The notes beneath the pieces were generated by a model, which saw nothing but the letters and a program-made list of their open reading frames with translations, ran no database searches and was not told the origin of the DNA. A DNA stretch of 64,000 bases from Photorhabdus sp. CRCIA-P01 (GTDB lineage: Bacteria > Pseudomonadota > Gammaproteobacteria > Enterobacterales > Enterobacteriaceae): positions 186,304-250,303 of the forward strand of contig NZ_NMQR01000002.1 of the NCBI RefSeq assembly GCF_003545805.1, read 5' to 3'. Of this stretch, positions 49,438 through 61,724 are shown in pieces (positions within the stretch are counted from its first letter, which is position 1; each line of letters begins with the position of its first letter). Position numbers and translations under genes: made by a program.

Positions 49438-50559
49438 TCACCTGATTTTTTTCAAAGCGTCGAGAATACGTTGACAGGCATCGCCATCCCCATAAGGATT
49501 ATGAGCGCGGCTCATTTGCTGATAGGCAGCATCGTCTGTCAACAATCGAGTCACCTCTTCCACGATAGTTTTTGTTTCCGTCCCTACCAAACGTACCGTA
49601 CCAGCATCAACCGCCTCTGGCCGCTCAGTAGTATTACGCATTACCAATACCGGTTTTCCTAAAGAAGGAGCTTCTTCTTGAATGCCACCGGAATCGGTCA
49701 GGATCATATAGGCATGGTTCATTAGATAAACAAATGGCAAATAATCCTGGGGTTTAATGAGAATAACGTTATCAATATTATGCAAAATGCGCTTTACTGG
49801 CTCACTGACATTCGGATTTAGATGAACCGGATAGACTACTTGCACATCTGGATGAGCACGGGCTATCTGTGCCAAAGCTTCACAAATTCGCTCAAATCCG
49901 CCACCAAAACTTTCACGACGATGCCCTGTAACCAGAATCATTTTTTTATTCGTATCAATAAACGGGTAGTGCTTCGCTAGTTTACTCCGCATAGCCTCGT
50001 CATTCATTATTCGATCGCGTACCCACAACAACGCATCAATCACTGTATTTCCGGTAACAAAAACCCGATTATCCGCAATGGATTCTTTCAACAAATTATT
50101 GTGGGAATTTTCTGTCGGAGCGAAATGATACATTGCCAGATGCCCAGCAATCTTACGGTTTGCTTCTTCCGGCCAAGGGGAATAAAGATCACCCGTTCTT
50201 AATCCAGCTTCAATGTGACCAACAGGGATACGTTGGTAGAACGCAGCCAAACTGGTTGCCATTGTTGTCGTCGTATCTCCGTGAACCAATACAACATCCG
50301 GCCTAAATTCTGCTAAAACGGGCTTCAATCCTTCCAAAATACGACAGGTAATATCCGTTAGATCTTGCCCTGATTTCATAATATTGAGATCAAAATCGGG
50401 AGTGATCTCAAAAAGGTGTAACACCTGATCCAACATTTCCCGATGTTGGGCAGTGACACATACTTTCGCTTCGAAGGCTTCATCCCTTGCCAATGCGTGT
50501 ACTAGCGGAGCCATCTTGATAGCCTCCGGCCGAGTACCAAACACAGTCAACACTTTCAC
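49438..50559 (-). CDS. wecB: UDP-N-acetylglucosamine 2-epimerase WecB
   Basis: A 373-residue non-hydrolysing epimerase producing UDP-ManNAc. Landmarks are [35 protein letters not shown] and [11 protein letters not shown] 127-base gap upstream separates it from wzzE and holds no other gene. Confidence 0.96.
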   Translation of the reverse strand: MKVLTVFGTRPEAIKMAPLVHALARDEAFEAKVCVTAQHREMLDQVLHLFEITPDFDLNIMKSGQDLTDITCRILEGLKPVLAEFRPDVVLVHGDTTTTMATSLAAFYQRIPVGHIEAGLRTGDLYSPWPEEANRKIAGHLAMYHFAPTENSHNNLLKESIADNRVFVTGNTVIDALLWVRDRIMNDEAMRSKLAKHYPFIDTNKKMILVTGHRRESFGGGFERICEALAQIARAHPDVQVVYPVHLNPNVSEPVKRILHNIDNVILIKPQDYLPFVYLMNHAYMILTDSGGIQEEAPSLGKPVLVMRNTTERPEAVDAGTVRLVGTETKTIVEEVTRLLTDDAAYQQMSRAHNPYGDGDACQRILDALKKIR

Positions 50560-50686
50560 AGTGACTCTCTTATTAATCAGTAATTTGCAGATTTTCCTGC
50601 AAACAATACTCTTAATGCTATTTACTCCTGCTGCTGGAGTTGCAGAAGATATCCCTCAGAAATAGTTATTTCTAATAATTATCTGA

Positions 50687-51742
50687 TTATTTACGCGAAC
50701 ACCTAACCAATGCCACGCCAGCACCCACTAAAGCACCGACTGCACCCCACATGATCATCAAGAACATTCTGCGAGGGCTGTCTCTGGTAACAGGCTCCTC
50801 TGGCGTTCTCAAATAGCGGTAAGTCTGGAATTGATCCGGTAATATCGGGGGAATATTCAATGTCGCTAACATTGCAATATTTCGGTCATAGTCCACATCA
50901 TAGTTAGGCCCTGTTGCTTCTAAAGTCTCAAGTTGAGCCTGTAACAACGGCGCCCCTAGCATAAACATTTTTGAATCGGGCAACTGATCCACCGGTGTAT
51001 CCGTTTGATTGCGCCGAATCCCTTGTTTTTCCGCAATTTTCAGGGACTGCTGTAATACATTCATTTCGCGGTTATAAACCGCTTTAGCAACCATTTCTTG
51101 GCGCTTAACCAATGCATCCATAGATTGGGCACGAGTAGCCCATGCACCTTTTACTTCATCATTTAAATGAGTGCTGGCACGACTATTGGCAAAAGCAATG
51201 TACTGGCGCAGGAGTTGATTTGCCTGTCTAGAAGACTCAGCGGTCAGTTTAATGCTGTCATTCAGCACTTTTTTATCATCATGAGGAATAAACTGAATAT
51301 TATTAACTAATTCATCTAATAAGGCCGCATCGGCTCTGGCATCGCTCTCCTGATGCTGCTTGTAATAATCAGATTTCAACCAAAATTCACGGCGAGTATC
51401 ATATGCTGCAACTTGAGTGATGAACTCCTTATAGGCTTCTTCTGGAATAGAGGGTAACTGAGTTTCCGATGAAATGTTAATGTGAGAATCCAGATTGCGC
51501 AAAAACTGCTGCTGAGAGTAATAACTTCCCAACTGATTAGTCGTAGGCAGATCAGTGATTGCTGTGGCACTCCATTTTTGTTGCATCAGATAAGATGCCC
51601 CTAAAGCCGCAGTTGCGAAAATTATTGCCAGTACAACAATCCATACCTTTCCACGCCATAGCGCACTGCACAAGGCTCTGATATCCAGCTCATGCTCCAG
51701 AGCTTGTTCATCCTGAATAGATTTCGTTTCTGATTTTATCAC
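50687..51742 (-). CDS. wzzE: ECA chain-length regulator WzzE
   Basis: A 351-residue polysaccharide co-polymerase with two membrane helices (about residues 33-53 and 325-345) flanking a periplasmic coiled-coil domain. The proline-rich C-terminal segment RYLRTPEEPVTRDSPRRMF before the second helix is typical of Wzz proteins. It sets ECA chain length and cyclisation. It lies 29 bases behind wecA. Confidence 0.94.
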   Translation of the reverse strand: MIKSETKSIQDEQALEHELDIRALCSALWRGKVWIVVLAIIFATAALGASYLMQQKWSATAITDLPTTNQLGSYYSQQQFLRNLDSHINISSETQLPSIPEEAYKEFITQVAAYDTRREFWLKSDYYKQHQESDARADAALLDELVNNIQFIPHDDKKVLNDSIKLTAESSRQANQLLRQYIAFANSRASTHLNDEVKGAWATRAQSMDALVKRQEMVAKAVYNREMNVLQQSLKIAEKQGIRRNQTDTPVDQLPDSKMFMLGAPLLQAQLETLEATGPNYDVDYDRNIAMLATLNIPPILPDQFQTYRYLRTPEEPVTRDSPRRMFLMIMWGAVGALVGAGVALVRCSRK

Positions 51743-51771
51743 TGCACAGAACCTCTGATGATAATAGATGT

Positions 51772-52857
51772 TTAATGGTTAGCTGAACGGCGCATACGAC
51801 GCTTTTGCCGTTTAATAAAACGAGCTACCTTCCATACACGCTTGAGGCAATAGCCATACAACAAAAATGCAAGCAAGAACAATGCCAACATTACCCATTC
51901 AGGTACAAATTCTAGCCATTCTCCGATAATACCGACAGCGGCTAATAAAGCGGCAGCAACAGTGATCAAAATAAAAGCCTGACGTGATGAGAATCCAGAC
52001 CGCATAACCAAGTGGTGAATATGTTGCCTGTCAGGAGAAAATGGGCTCATTCCTTTCCGTAACCGGCGGTACATAATAGCAACCATATCCATTAATGGAA
52101 TGGCAACAATCCACAACGCAGTAACTGGATTAACAGGATGCTCATTCCCCTGAGTAGATTCAATGAGCAGCCAAATAATGGTAAAACCAATCAGTGTACT
52201 ACCCGCATCCCCCATAAACACTTTGAAACGTTGGCTTAATAAACCAAGATTAAGAACAATATAAGGGAGAATGGCAGCAATAAATGCAAAACACCATAAT
52301 GCTAGTGCCGTATTACCACTTTGATACAGTAAGATCCCCAAAGCACCGAAGGAGACACAGGATAATCCGCCTAATAATCCATCTATCCCATCAACCATAT
52401 TGAATGCATTGATAGCAGCCCAGACAGCAAATAGTGTCACAACATAATTAAACGGTCCAAGTGTCATGTCCCAAGGGCCAAAAGCATAACCAAGACTATC
52501 TAATTTCAGGCCAGCAAAATACATCATCGCAATACCAACTAGAGCTTGGATGGTTGCCCGGACCTTAACGCTGATATCAAAACGGTCATCCAATGCGCCG
52601 ACAAATACCAATACACCGGCACAAACCAAATATAACCACTTATGAGGAATAAATTCTTTTGTGATAACAAAAGCAAAACAGATGCCAACAAATATTGATA
52701 TTCCTCCAACCAGAGGCACTAACCCCTGATGACACTTACGATAATTGGGCTTATCAACAAGGCCAACTTTCTTTGCTATTTTGCGAGCCATAAACAAAAA
52801 CGCAAAAGAAAACAGAAAAACATAACAAATTTCAATATTCATGCTAAGAATATTCAC
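51772..52857 (-). CDS. wecA: UDP-GlcNAc:undecaprenyl-phosphate GlcNAc-1-phosphate transferase WecA
   Basis: A 361-residue polytopic transferase that starts ECA (and often O-antigen) synthesis by forming GlcNAc-PP-undecaprenol. The motifs VGLVDKPNYRKCHQG, LDDRFDIS (metal-binding DD), NAFNMVDGIDGL and VFMGDAGST plus the HIHH loop (SPDRQHIHHL) are all present. First gene of the ECA operon. The 286 bases upstream, down to rho, include the rho terminator and presumably the wec promoter. Confidence 0.96.
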   Translation of the reverse strand: MNILSMNIEICYVFLFSFAFLFMARKIAKKVGLVDKPNYRKCHQGLVPLVGGISIFVGICFAFVITKEFIPHKWLYLVCAGVLVFVGALDDRFDISVKVRATIQALVGIAMMYFAGLKLDSLGYAFGPWDMTLGPFNYVVTLFAVWAAINAFNMVDGIDGLLGGLSCVSFGALGILLYQSGNTALALWCFAFIAAILPYIVLNLGLLSQRFKVFMGDAGSTLIGFTIIWLLIESTQGNEHPVNPVTALWIVAIPLMDMVAIMYRRLRKGMSPFSPDRQHIHHLVMRSGFSSRQAFILITVAAALLAAVGIIGEWLEFVPEWVMLALFLLAFLLYGYCLKRVWKVARFIKRQKRRMRRSANH

Positions 52858-53086
52858 GATGATAACTCTCTGTAAAAAGTAAACACACCCTGGTCATCCA
52901 TCAACCGAAAACATATGGTTTTCTAGCCAAAATCTACCCTCACGAGCGCAAACACTGCTTAATTATGGAAAAAATTAATAGCCCTTATACTCTTACATCA
53001 TTCTTTTAATATTTATTTCAAATAAATGGCAACATACTACTAGCAAAATACATGCCACATATAATTTTATAACAGTACGGTGGATA

Positions 53087-53114
53087 CAAAAAACGCCACG
53101 AAACTGTGGCGCTG
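53087..53114 (-). terminator. Rho-independent terminator behind rho
   Basis: On the minus strand CGCCAC pairs with GTGGCG around a six-base loop and runs into TTTTTTT (53093 to 53087), 30 bases after the rho stop codon. Confidence 0.85.
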
Positions 53115-53143
53115 ATTAAAATGATTATGAACTGAGTTAAAAA

Positions 53144-54403
53144 CTATGAACGTTTCATCATGTCAAAGAAATCGTCGTTCGTTTTGCTCATAGCCAGTTT
53201 GTTGATAAGGAATTCCATCGCATCAATTTCTCCCATCGGGTGAATAATTTTGCGCAGAATCCACATTTTCTGTAGCTCTTCAGAGGTGGTAAGCAGCTCT
53301 TCTTTACGTGTACCAGAACGGTTGTAATCGATCGCCGGGAAGACTCGTTTTTCAGCAATCTTACGGGAGAGATGCAGCTCCATGTTACCCGTGCCTTTGA
53401 ACTCTTCGTAAATCACTTCATCCATCTTGGAACCCGTATCCACCAACGCAGTCGCAATAATGGTCAGGCTTCCACCCTCTTCCACATTACGCGCAGCGCC
53501 GAAGAAACGTTTCGGACGATGTAACGCGTTAGCATCCACACCACCAGTCAATACCTTACCGGATGCAGGAACAACAGTGTTATAGGCACGTGCTAAGCGA
53601 GTAATAGAGTCAAGCAAGATAATCACGTCTTTTTTGTGTTCAACCAGACGTTTTGCTTTCTCAATAACCATCTCTGCCACCTGAACGTGACGAGAAGCTG
53701 GCTCATCAAAAGTAGAAGCAATAACCTCACCTTTTACCAGACGTTGCATTTCAGTGACTTCTTCTGGACGTTCATCAATCAGAAGTACCATCAATACACA
53801 ATCTGGATGATTGTGAGCAATGTTAGCAGCAATATTTTGCAACAACATCGTCTTACCCGCTTTTGGTGGCGCGACGATCAGACCACGTTGTCCACGGCCA
53901 ATCGGTGCAGCCAGATCCAGAACACGGGCAGTCAGATCCTCAGTGGAACCATTACCACGCTCCATGCGCAGGCGACTATTAGCATGCAACGGAGTTAAGT
54001 TTTCAAAAAGAATTTTACTGCGAGCATTTTCTGGTTTGTCAAAATTAACTTCGTTAACCTTCAACAAGGCAAAATAGCGTTCACCTTCTTTAGGTGGACG
54101 GATTTTACCTGAAATTGTGTCACCGGTACGGAGGTTAAAACGACGGATTTGGCTGGGAGAAACGTAGATATCATCGGGGCCGGCAAGGTAGGAGCTGTCT
54201 GCTGAACGGAGGAATCCAAATCCATCCTGCAATATCTCCAGCACGCCATCACCGAAGATATCCTCCCCACTTTTCGCATGCTGCTTAAGGATGGAGAAGA
54301 TAATATCTTGTTTACGCATACGGGCTAGATTTTCCAGCCCCATATTTTCGCCGAGTGTAATCAGTTCAGATACCGGCGTATTCTTTAATTCGGTAAGATT
54401 CAT
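53144..54403 (-). CDS. rho: Transcription termination factor Rho
   Basis: A 419-residue hexameric RNA-dependent ATPase, the same length as in E. coli. The RNA-binding domain ([30 protein letters not shown]), Walker A ([12 protein letters not shown]), Walker B ([16 protein letters not shown]), the Q-loop and the R-loop ([21 protein letters not shown]) are intact. Confidence 0.98.
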   Translation of the reverse strand: MNLTELKNTPVSELITLGENMGLENLARMRKQDIIFSILKQHAKSGEDIFGDGVLEILQDGFGFLRSADSSYLAGPDDIYVSPSQIRRFNLRTGDTISGKIRPPKEGERYFALLKVNEVNFDKPENARSKILFENLTPLHANSRLRMERGNGSTEDLTARVLDLAAPIGRGQRGLIVAPPKAGKTMLLQNIAANIAHNHPDCVLMVLLIDERPEEVTEMQRLVKGEVIASTFDEPASRHVQVAEMVIEKAKRLVEHKKDVIILLDSITRLARAYNTVVPASGKVLTGGVDANALHRPKRFFGAARNVEEGGSLTIIATALVDTGSKMDEVIYEEFKGTGNMELHLSRKIAEKRVFPAIDYNRSGTRKEELLTTSEELQKMWILRKIIHPMGEIDAMEFLINKLAMSKTNDDFFDMMKRS

Positions 54404-54879
54404 AATGGTGGGTTCTTAAACTCGGGGTATATCTCGAACTATGAACGTGAATAGTATGGCAGCGTCATCGATCGGTGCCTGTTTATTTTGTACAAAAACA
54501 AATCAGACCTTTAATACATTATTCATATAAAAAGGTAGTAATTTGAAGTACTAAGATTGAGCTCAAATAAGACTGACAGGCTGTCAAAAACGCTGTTGAG
54601 ATAATGCTGAAACATTACTGATTTCTATAAAAACTATCTCAACGTAACGAGCTATACGCCAGATTATTCCCGTATAACCCATTGGATATTTTAGACTATC
54701 CAGAGATAACAGACTTATCAGACACTACAGATTATTCAGTATGCAACATACTTCTAACATGATGTATGTGATACAAGCAGTGGCGCTAACTTATCACGCT
54801 TCTTTACGGACGTCTAGCGGTCAATGAAATAAATAATAGTATACGCTAAACGCCCGGTATTAATGTGAGCTCACTTCAA
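54404..54879 (-). other. rho leader region
   Basis: These 476 bases between trxA and rho correspond to the long autoregulated rho leader of enterobacteria. I find no homologue of the E. coli 33-residue RhoL peptide. A nine-codon frame (MTLPYYSRS, about 54446-54475 on the minus strand) precedes rho but has no support. A GACAGCCTGTC palindrome is at 54581-54591. Confidence 0.5.
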
Positions 54880-55206
54880 TTAGAGATTAGTATCCAAAAA
54901 TTCTTTCAATTGAGTTTTTGATAGTGCTCCCACTTTCGTAGCAGCAACCTGACCATCTTTAAACAACAACAGTGTAGGAATACCACGGATACCATACTTA
55001 GGAGCAGTTGCCGGGTTTTCATCAATGTTCAGTTTAGCAATAGTCAGTTTGCCTAAATATTCCGGGGCAATTTCATCTAAAATAGGTGCAATCATTTTAC
55101 ATGGTCCACACCAGGCAGCCCAAAAATCGACAAGAACTGGATCTGCTGCGTTAAGAACGTCAGTATCAAAGCTAGCATCACTCAAATGAATAATTTTATC
55201 GCTCAT
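54880..55206 (-). CDS. trxA: Thioredoxin 1 TrxA
   Basis: A 108-residue thioredoxin with the active site [14 protein letters not shown] (residues about 28-41) and the cis-proline motif RGIPTLLLF. Divergent from rhlB across a 118-base promoter region, as in E. coli. Confidence 0.98.
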   Translation of the reverse strand: MSDKIIHLSDASFDTDVLNAADPVLVDFWAAWCGPCKMIAPILDEIAPEYLGKLTIAKLNIDENPATAPKYGIRGIPTLLLFKDGQVAATKVGALSKTQLKEFLDTNL

Positions 55207-55324
55207 TTTTTACTCCAAAGAATAATTTTTTACCATGCTAGTGTAACATTACTGATATAAGCTTGCCTTTATTTCAGCGGATACACTTTCGTAAGACAAT
55301 GGTTAACTGATATTCTACCACACT

Positions 55325-56611
55325 ATGAGTAAAACACACTTGACAGAAAAGAAGTTTTCCGACTTCGCCTTGCACCCTAAGGTTATAGAAGCTCTTGATA
55401 ATAAGGGTTTTTCTAATTGTACACCGATACAAGCACTGACATTGCCTTTCACTGTTGAAGGTCGTGATGTCGCGGGGCAAGCGCAAACCGGTACGGGGAA
55501 GACGTTAGCATTTTTAGCGTCTGCTTTTCATTATTTACTGACTCATCCCGCAGCGGAGGAGCGTCAAACCAATCAGCCAAGAGCGCTGATTATGGCTCCT
55601 ACCCGCGAACTCGCTGTACAGATTTACTCTGATGCAGAAGATCTGGCACGGGTAACAGGTCTAAAGATGGGTCTTGCCTATGGCGGTGATGGTTATGACA
55701 AACAGCTGAAAGTACTGGAATCCGGTGTTGACATTCTTATCGGCACCACCGGACGTCTGATAGACTATACCAAACAGGGGCATATTAATCTAAATGCGGT
55801 CCAAGTTATGATTCTTGATGAAGCTGATCGCATGTACGATCTCGGTTTTATCAAAGATATCCGCTGGCTATTCCGCCGGATGCCACCAGTAAACGAACGT
55901 ATGAACCTACTGTTTTCCGCCACACTCTCTTACCGGGTCCGAGAACTGGCATTTGAACAAATGAATCATGCAGAGTATGTCGAGGTGGAACCGTTACAGA
56001 AAACGGGACACCGTATCCGCGAAGAGCTGTTTTATCCTTCTAATGAAGAAAAGATGCGCCTGCTTCAAACGTTATTGGAAGAAGAGTGGCCTGATCGCTG
56101 CATCATTTTCGCCAATACAAAACATCGTTGTGAAGATATCTGGGCGCATCTGGCTGCTGACGGACATCGAGTTGGGTTACTAACCGGTGATGTAGCACAA
56201 AAAAAACGGTTACGCATTCTGGAAGAATTCAGCAACGGCAATATTGATATTCTGGTTGCAACTGATGTCGCAGCCCGTGGATTGCACATTCCTTCAGTCA
56301 CTCATGTTTTTAATTATGACTTACCAGACGACTGCGAGGATTATGTTCACCGCATTGGCCGTACGGGTCGTGCAGGTGAAAGCGGCCATTCGATCAGCCT
56401 AGCCTGTGAAGAATATGCACTAAACCTGCCAGCGATTGAAGATTATATTCAGCACCCTATCCCGGTCAGCAAATATAACAGTCAAGCCTTGCTGCAAGAT
56501 TTACCGGCACCTAAACGCCGGCACCGTTCGCGTTCAGGAAACCATCAGCGCCGTAACAATTTGTCGCATCGTAATAATACACCACGTAATAACCGTAAAC
56601 GTTCAGGCTGA
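55325..56611 (+). CDS. rhlB: DEAD-box RNA helicase RhlB
   Basis: A 428-residue DEAD-box helicase of the RNA degradosome. Motifs seen are the Q motif ([11 protein letters not shown]), [49 protein letters not shown] and [10 protein letters not shown]. The basic C-terminal tail ([14 protein letters not shown]) binds RNase E or RNA. It precedes gppA by two bases. Confidence 0.97.
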   Translation: MSKTHLTEKKFSDFALHPKVIEALDNKGFSNCTPIQALTLPFTVEGRDVAGQAQTGTGKTLAFLASAFHYLLTHPAAEERQTNQPRALIMAPTRELAVQIYSDAEDLARVTGLKMGLAYGGDGYDKQLKVLESGVDILIGTTGRLIDYTKQGHINLNAVQVMILDEADRMYDLGFIKDIRWLFRRMPPVNERMNLLFSATLSYRVRELAFEQMNHAEYVEVEPLQKTGHRIREELFYPSNEEKMRLLQTLLEEEWPDRCIIFANTKHRCEDIWAHLAADGHRVGLLTGDVAQKKRLRILEEFSNGNIDILVATDVAARGLHIPSVTHVFNYDLPDDCEDYVHRIGRTGRAGESGHSISLACEEYALNLPAIEDYIQHPIPVSKYNSQALLQDLPAPKRRHRSRSGNHQRRNNLSHRNNTPRNNRKRSG

Positions 56612-56613
56612 AA

Positions 56614-58119
56614 ATGATGCTGAGTTCTTCTTCGCTCTATGCGGCTATCGACCTGGGTTCAAACAGTTTTCATATGCTAGTTGTGCGTGAAGTATCCGGC
56701 AGTATGCAGATACTGGCACGAATCAAACGTAAGGTCAGGCTGGCCGCCGGATTAGACAAAAATAACCGTTTATCTCAACAGGCAATGGAGAGAGGTTGGC
56801 AATGTCTCAGGATTTTTTCTGAACGCTTACAGGATATACCTCCATCACAAATCCGCGTTGTTGCTACGGCAACTTTACGCATCGCTGAAAATTCAGACGA
56901 ATTTGTGAAAAAAGCATCAGAAATCCTTGATTGTCCGGTTAAGGTAATCAGTGGTGAAGATGAAGCTCGGCTTATTTATCAAGGCGTTGCCCATACAACT
57001 GGCGGCTCTGAAAAACGTCTGGTTGTCGATATTGGTGGTGCAAGTACAGAACTGGTTACGGGGAATGGGGCAAAAGCTTCTCAGTTATCCAGCCTGAGTA
57101 TGGGTTGCGTTACCTGGCTTGAAGGCTACTTCAATGACCGTAGCCTGACGGAAGAAAATTTCGCCAGAGCCGAAGCTGCCGCACATGACACGTTGAAGCC
57201 CATTGCTCCAAATCTGATCGAACAAGGCTGGCAGATTTGTGTAGGCGCTTCCGGCACCGTTCAGGCTCTGCAAGAAATCATGATCGCTCAGGGTATGGAT
57301 GAGCTGATCACTTTGCCGAAACTTCAGGAGCTCAAACATAAAGCGATTGAGTGCGGTAAGCTGGAAGAACTGGAAATAGAAGGATTGACGCTGGAACGGG
57401 CTCTGGTTTTCCCAAGTGGCCTTGCTATCCTGATAGCGATTTTCCAGGCATTAAATATTGAAAGTATGATCCTTGCGGGCGGCGCCTTACGGGAAGGTCT
57501 TGTTTACGGCATGTTGGATTTACCAATAGAACCAGATATTCGTACCAGAACACTACGTAATATACAGCGACGTTTTCAGTTAGACGTTGAACAGTCTCAA
57601 CGGGTCAAACAATTGGCTGAACACTTCCTACAACAGATTGCTAAACCTTGGGAACTTGAAAGCCGATGTCATGAATTATTACAAAGTGCCTGTCTGATAC
57701 ATGAAATTGGCCTGAGTATTGATTTCCATCAAGCTCCATTACATGCAGCCTATCTGATCAATTATCTCGCTCTCCCCGGCTATACTCCTGCACAAAAAAA
57801 ACTCTTAGCCACATTACTGAAGAACCAAAGTGGCCCCATTGATTTGTTTTCCTTTAGCCAACAAAATGCCTTACCTCTGATACAAGCTCAACGTTTATGC
57901 CGTTTGTTGCGGTTAGCTATCATCTTCGCCAATCGCCACCGAGATGACACGCTCCCTGCTCTACGTTTAAAAGTGAGTGGTGAAACGTTAATAATAACGC
58001 TACCTCATGGCTGGCTAATGCAGCATCCTCTGCGGGCAGAGTCTTTGCAGCAGGAAATTCAGTGGCAAAGCCATGCTCAATGGCCGCTTGTTTTAGGTGA
58101 GCAGGATACTCAAACTTGA
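56614..58119 (+). CDS. gppA: Guanosine pentaphosphate phosphohydrolase GppA
   Basis: A 501-residue Ppx/GppA phosphatase converting pppGpp to ppGpp. The actin-like ATPase domain has phosphate loops [16 protein letters not shown] and [12 protein letters not shown], and the catalytic region [15 protein letters not shown]. The C-terminal HD-like helical domain completes the usual length. Two ATGs (56614, 56617) are possible starts. Confidence 0.96.
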   Translation: MMLSSSSLYAAIDLGSNSFHMLVVREVSGSMQILARIKRKVRLAAGLDKNNRLSQQAMERGWQCLRIFSERLQDIPPSQIRVVATATLRIAENSDEFVKKASEILDCPVKVISGEDEARLIYQGVAHTTGGSEKRLVVDIGGASTELVTGNGAKASQLSSLSMGCVTWLEGYFNDRSLTEENFARAEAAAHDTLKPIAPNLIEQGWQICVGASGTVQALQEIMIAQGMDELITLPKLQELKHKAIECGKLEELEIEGLTLERALVFPSGLAILIAIFQALNIESMILAGGALREGLVYGMLDLPIEPDIRTRTLRNIQRRFQLDVEQSQRVKQLAEHFLQQIAKPWELESRCHELLQSACLIHEIGLSIDFHQAPLHAAYLINYLALPGYTPAQKKLLATLLKNQSGPIDLFSFSQQNALPLIQAQRLCRLLRLAIIFANRHRDDTLPALRLKVSGETLIITLPHGWLMQHPLRAESLQQEIQWQSHAQWPLVLGEQDTQT

Positions 58120-58131
58120 ATAAAATCGCTT

Positions 58132-58156
58132 TCCCTGTATCTCTGTGATACAGGGA
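58132..58156. terminator. Hairpin between convergent gppA and rep
   Basis: TCCCTGTAT and ATACAGGGA pair perfectly around a seven-base loop, 12 bases behind gppA and 13 before the rep stop. T-runs are weak on both sides, so its strength is uncertain. Confidence 0.55.
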
Positions 58157-58169
58157 GTCTTCAATATAT

Positions 58170-60197
58170 TTACGACTTATTTTTTTGTCCAAGCCCTAAA
58201 CGCGATTTGATATCCGCGATACGTGATTGCCCTTTTTGCATTCTTTCTTCAGCAGTCACTATTTTTTTATCTTGCGGCCAATGTAAGTCATCCTGTGGCA
58301 ATTCATGCAAAAAACGACTTGGTTCTGGACGGATTAACTCGCCATATTGACGACGCTCTTTACATAAAGTAAAGAATAACTCCCGTTGAGCACGGGTGAT
58401 CCCTACATAAGCCAGTCGTCGCTCCTCATCAATATTTTCTTCATCAATACTGCTCTGATGAGGCAATAGCCCTTCTTCCATGCCGACCAGAAATACATAG
58501 GGAAACTCCAATCCTTTGGAAGCATGTAAAGTCATTAATTGCACCTGATCAAACTCCTCGCCATCTTCGTCTCGCTCCAGCATATCCCGTAATGTGAAAC
58601 GCGCGACCACCTGAGATAAAGTCATTGCTTCATTCAGTTCATCACCTTCCAGCATTTCACTCATCCAAGTGAATAACTGATTAATATTTTTCATCCGCAT
58701 TTCAGCCGCTTTCGGACTCGGTGATGTTTCGTACAGCCAGCTTTCATAATCCATACCATGAAGCAGATCACGCACAGCTAGCAAAGGATCTCGTTCAACC
58801 TGACGAGTTATCTCATCCATCCAGTGAGTAAAACGCTGTAGTGCCGCCAAACCGCGACCAGTTAGATTTTGCTCCAAACCCAGATCGAAACTAGCCTGAT
58901 AGAAACTTTTATTGCGCTGATTCGCCCACTCACCCAGTTTTTGAATGGTAGCCGCACCAATCTCACGTCTTGGTGTATTGACAATTCTTAGGAATGCGCT
59001 GTCATCTTCGGGATTAGTCAGCACCCGCAGATAAGCTAGCAAATCCTTAATTTCAGGGCGGGCAAAGAAAGAAGTGCCACCAGAAATCCGGTAAGGAATA
59101 CGGTTTTGCATCAGCATCTTTTCAAACACGCGGGATTGATGATTTCCCCGGTAGAGAATAGCGTAATCTTTATATTGGGTCTTATTGATAAAGTGATGTG
59201 CCATCAGCTCCCCAATAACCCTTTCCGCCTCATGCTCTTCATTATTAGCTGTAATCACTTTCAACGGATCACCATACCCCAGTGCAGAAAAAAGCCGTTT
59301 TTCAAACACGTGAGGGTTATTGGCGATCAAAATATTAGCTGCTTTCAGAATACAGCCAGAGGAACGATAGTTCTGTTCTAATTTGATCACATTAAGCTTT
59401 GGGAAATCCTCTTTCAGTAACACCAAATTTTGTGGTCTTGCGCCACGCCATGAATAGATCGACTGGTCATCATCACCCACCACCGTAAAACGAGCCCTTT
59501 GTCCCACCAACAATTTAACCAGTTGATATTGACTGGTATTGGTGTCCTGATATTCATCTACCAACAGATAACGGATACGATTTTGCCAACGCTCCCTAAC
59601 TTCTTCATCATGCTGCATCAGCAAAGTCGGTTTGGTAATCAGATCGTCAAAATCCAATACATTACAGCTCGCCAGATGTAAATCATAACGGTGATAACAT
59701 TCAGCAAACTGATGCTCCTGAGCAGAACGGGCCAATGCCAAAGCTTGTTGTGGAGAAAGCAGATCATTTTTCCAGTTTGAAATGGCAGAGCTCAATTTTT
59801 GTAATAGATCTTTATCTTCCTCCAGTAAATCGGCTGTTAAATCTTTCAACAGAACCATCTGGTCCTGCTCATCAAACAACGAGAAATTGCTTTTCATTCC
59901 CAAGGCTCTGTACTCACGCTTAATGATTTCCAATCCCAACGTGTGGAAAGTCGAAATCATCAGCCCTTTAGCTTCTTTGCGCCCCAGAGTTTGTGCTACA
60001 CGTTCCTTCATTTCCCGCGCGGCTTTATTAGTAAAAGTCACAGCAGCAATATGACGAGGTTGATAGCCACAAGTACGGATAAGGTGAGCAATCTTATTGG
60101 TGATCACTCTGGTTTTGCCGGAACCTGCCCCCGCCAGAACCAGACAGGGGCCCGTAACAAATTCAACTGCTTGTTGCTGGTTGGGATTTAATCGCAT
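58170..60197 (-). CDS. rep: ATP-dependent DNA helicase Rep
   Basis: A 675-residue superfamily 1A helicase that assists replication past protein roadblocks. Motif I is [15 protein letters not shown], motif [11 protein letters not shown], motif III region [17 protein letters not shown], and motif [33 protein letters not shown] matches E. coli Rep at the N-terminus. It ends the collinear core segment; beyond it E. coli has ppiC-ilvC, whereas here accessory DNA follows. Confidence 0.97.
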   Translation of the reverse strand: MRLNPNQQQAVEFVTGPCLVLAGAGSGKTRVITNKIAHLIRTCGYQPRHIAAVTFTNKAAREMKERVAQTLGRKEAKGLMISTFHTLGLEIIKREYRALGMKSNFSLFDEQDQMVLLKDLTADLLEEDKDLLQKLSSAISNWKNDLLSPQQALALARSAQEHQFAECYHRYDLHLASCNVLDFDDLITKPTLLMQHDEEVRERWQNRIRYLLVDEYQDTNTSQYQLVKLLVGQRARFTVVGDDDQSIYSWRGARPQNLVLLKEDFPKLNVIKLEQNYRSSGCILKAANILIANNPHVFEKRLFSALGYGDPLKVITANNEEHEAERVIGELMAHHFINKTQYKDYAILYRGNHQSRVFEKMLMQNRIPYRISGGTSFFARPEIKDLLAYLRVLTNPEDDSAFLRIVNTPRREIGAATIQKLGEWANQRNKSFYQASFDLGLEQNLTGRGLAALQRFTHWMDEITRQVERDPLLAVRDLLHGMDYESWLYETSPSPKAAEMRMKNINQLFTWMSEMLEGDELNEAMTLSQVVARFTLRDMLERDEDGEEFDQVQLMTLHASKGLEFPYVFLVGMEEGLLPHQSSIDEENIDEERRLAYVGITRAQRELFFTLCKERRQYGELIRPEPSRFLHELPQDDLHWPQDKKIVTAEERMQKGQSRIADIKSRLGLGQKNKS

Positions 60198-60641
60198 GGT
60201 ATTTAATGAGTTATGTCAAAGCAGTACTTCAAGAGATGGAATTGTAGCAGAAAGACAGGACGGGATTCCACTTTGCACAAACAGCAACCAACAGATGGAT
60301 ATTGATGATCTTATCCATTCAATACTGAATCCCCATATATTTTCACTGGTAGGATAAGGATTATCGCAACCAAATCCCTGTGGGATAGCATAATTATTTA
60401 CAATATTCTCGTCTTATATTGGAATCACTTAACGAAGCACTAATTAATCTAGTCCAAAATTTCTATATTCATATCCATTCTAAGTTTAATCATTACCTCT
60501 GAATTGATATGCCATATAATTAATATTGAGTGCATTGGCTACTTTATAAATGAACTTATCAGTATCCGCAACCATGCACTCCAATTCAATATCTTCAATA
60601 CCTCTTATTTCTCCTTTATCAATATAAAGGAGAATAACCTC
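60198..60641. other. Gene-free stretch upstream of rep
   Basis: I see no gene in these 444 bases. They contain the rep promoter region and then AT-rich DNA of accessory character. An open frame crossing the end (from 60504) is an artefact of the frameshifted gene at 60642. Confidence 0.4.
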
Positions 60642-60871
60642 ATGACTTATTCGAGGAAGGAGCAACTCTGGTTGTTAACAAGCATGAAAAAGGAAACGGT
60701 TTTTTTCTTATTGAAGATAATAAAGAATTATTTATCTCATCTCGATTTGACAATATGAATAGCCTCCATTGGGTACATAACACAAATAAAAAATCCATAG
60801 CAATCAATACAGCCAAAATTTTAGGGAAAATTGTGGCATTTTACGAACAACCTTATTCAATTCACGTATAG
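60642..60871 (+). pseudogene. Small frameshifted gene of unknown function
   Basis: A strong Shine-Dalgarno (AAAGGAG, 60626-60632) precedes ATG 60642, but the ATG frame leads into improbable protein. One frame over, from 60644, the sequence reads protein-like to a stop at 60869-60871 (LFEEGATLVVNKHEKGNGFFLIEDNKELFISS...AKILGKIVAFYEQPYSIHV), about 75 residues with no start codon of its own. A one- or two-base change close to the start has probably broken it. No family is recognised; its size and composition recall immunity-type proteins, which is only a guess. Confidence 0.5.
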
Positions 60872-61096
60872 AAGAAAAATCACGTCAGGTTACGATTTGA
60901 TGCCAAATTTAAAAATTTTTATGTAACCTATAGCAACACAATATCTTTATAAGGCAATCCATCTTAATGGATTGCGATGTTATGTACGTGCAGTTTTTAA
61001 CTGGAAAAATAAATCAATTATATAGTTAAATTATTTTGTGTATCACCAGAAAACAACTCATTCATCTGATGATTTAATAATAATTAAGGAGTTATT

Positions 61097-61671
61097 ATGT
61101 CAAATATAAGAAACAAACCCAGTCATATTACGCCACAATTAACGCTGATGTGGGATAAAAGCATGAACCCTGGGGAGCCAGAGATCGCGAGTCAAGGTTT
61201 ATTTATGCTAACCCTGCTTTTTATCAACTGCTCAACCTTCCTGAAGATGTCGATATTATAGGGCTATCTATGGGTGAATTATCCTCACCTATTGCCGAGT
61301 ATGCAGAAGAATTCCATCGTCAGGATCAAAAAGCCATTCAAACTATGCAACGCGTCACTTCACTGGAAACACATCAGTTTGGGAAACATAACGTTAAACA
61401 AACTTATATTTGTGATAAATTTCCCCTTTGTGATGAGAATAATGATTGTATTGGGATCTTCTTTCATATGTATAAAACTCAGTTAGATGAAGAGAAGATC
61501 AGTGAAGAATTAATGATAAGTCTCGAAGATGTGGCTAATCATATTCAATCAATTTACCAAAAATTCAATTTGCCCTTACATGCAGAATTAAAAGATTTCT
61601 GTAAAGAAAATAAACTTTATCTTTATATTCCAGAAAGATTTGTCACTATCGGTAGTAGAGAGTTAAGTTGA
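61097..61671 (+). pseudogene. PAS4-LuxR solo regulator, frameshifted and lacking part of the HTH
   Basis: ATG 61097 has AAGGAG five bases upstream. The start (ITPQLTLMWDKSMNP) leads after a one-base loss near 61170 (CCTGGGGAG where CCTTGGGGA would restore the frame) into another frame. That reads ARDRESRFIYANPAFYQLLNLPEDVDIIG, a PAS4 domain, then SLETHQFG...YICDKFPLCDENNDCIGIFF. It jumps to the second half of a LuxR helix-turn-helix (ISEELMISLEDVANHIQSIYQKFNLPLHAELKDFCKEN), about 30 residues being missing between. Photorhabdus has many PAS4-LuxR solos with this layout (from memory). The latter half from ATG 61270 is open and could still be translated. Confidence 0.75.
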
Positions 61672-61724
61672 TTGTAAAATATCAAGCATCTAACTTTAAG
61701 ACTAGAGAAAAAAGGGGTAATAAC

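Noticed and set aside
60504..60758. An 84-codon frame upstream of and through the frameshifted small gene
   Set aside because: Improbable composition and it ignores the strong Shine-Dalgarno at 60626-60632; the true coding frame is one base away.
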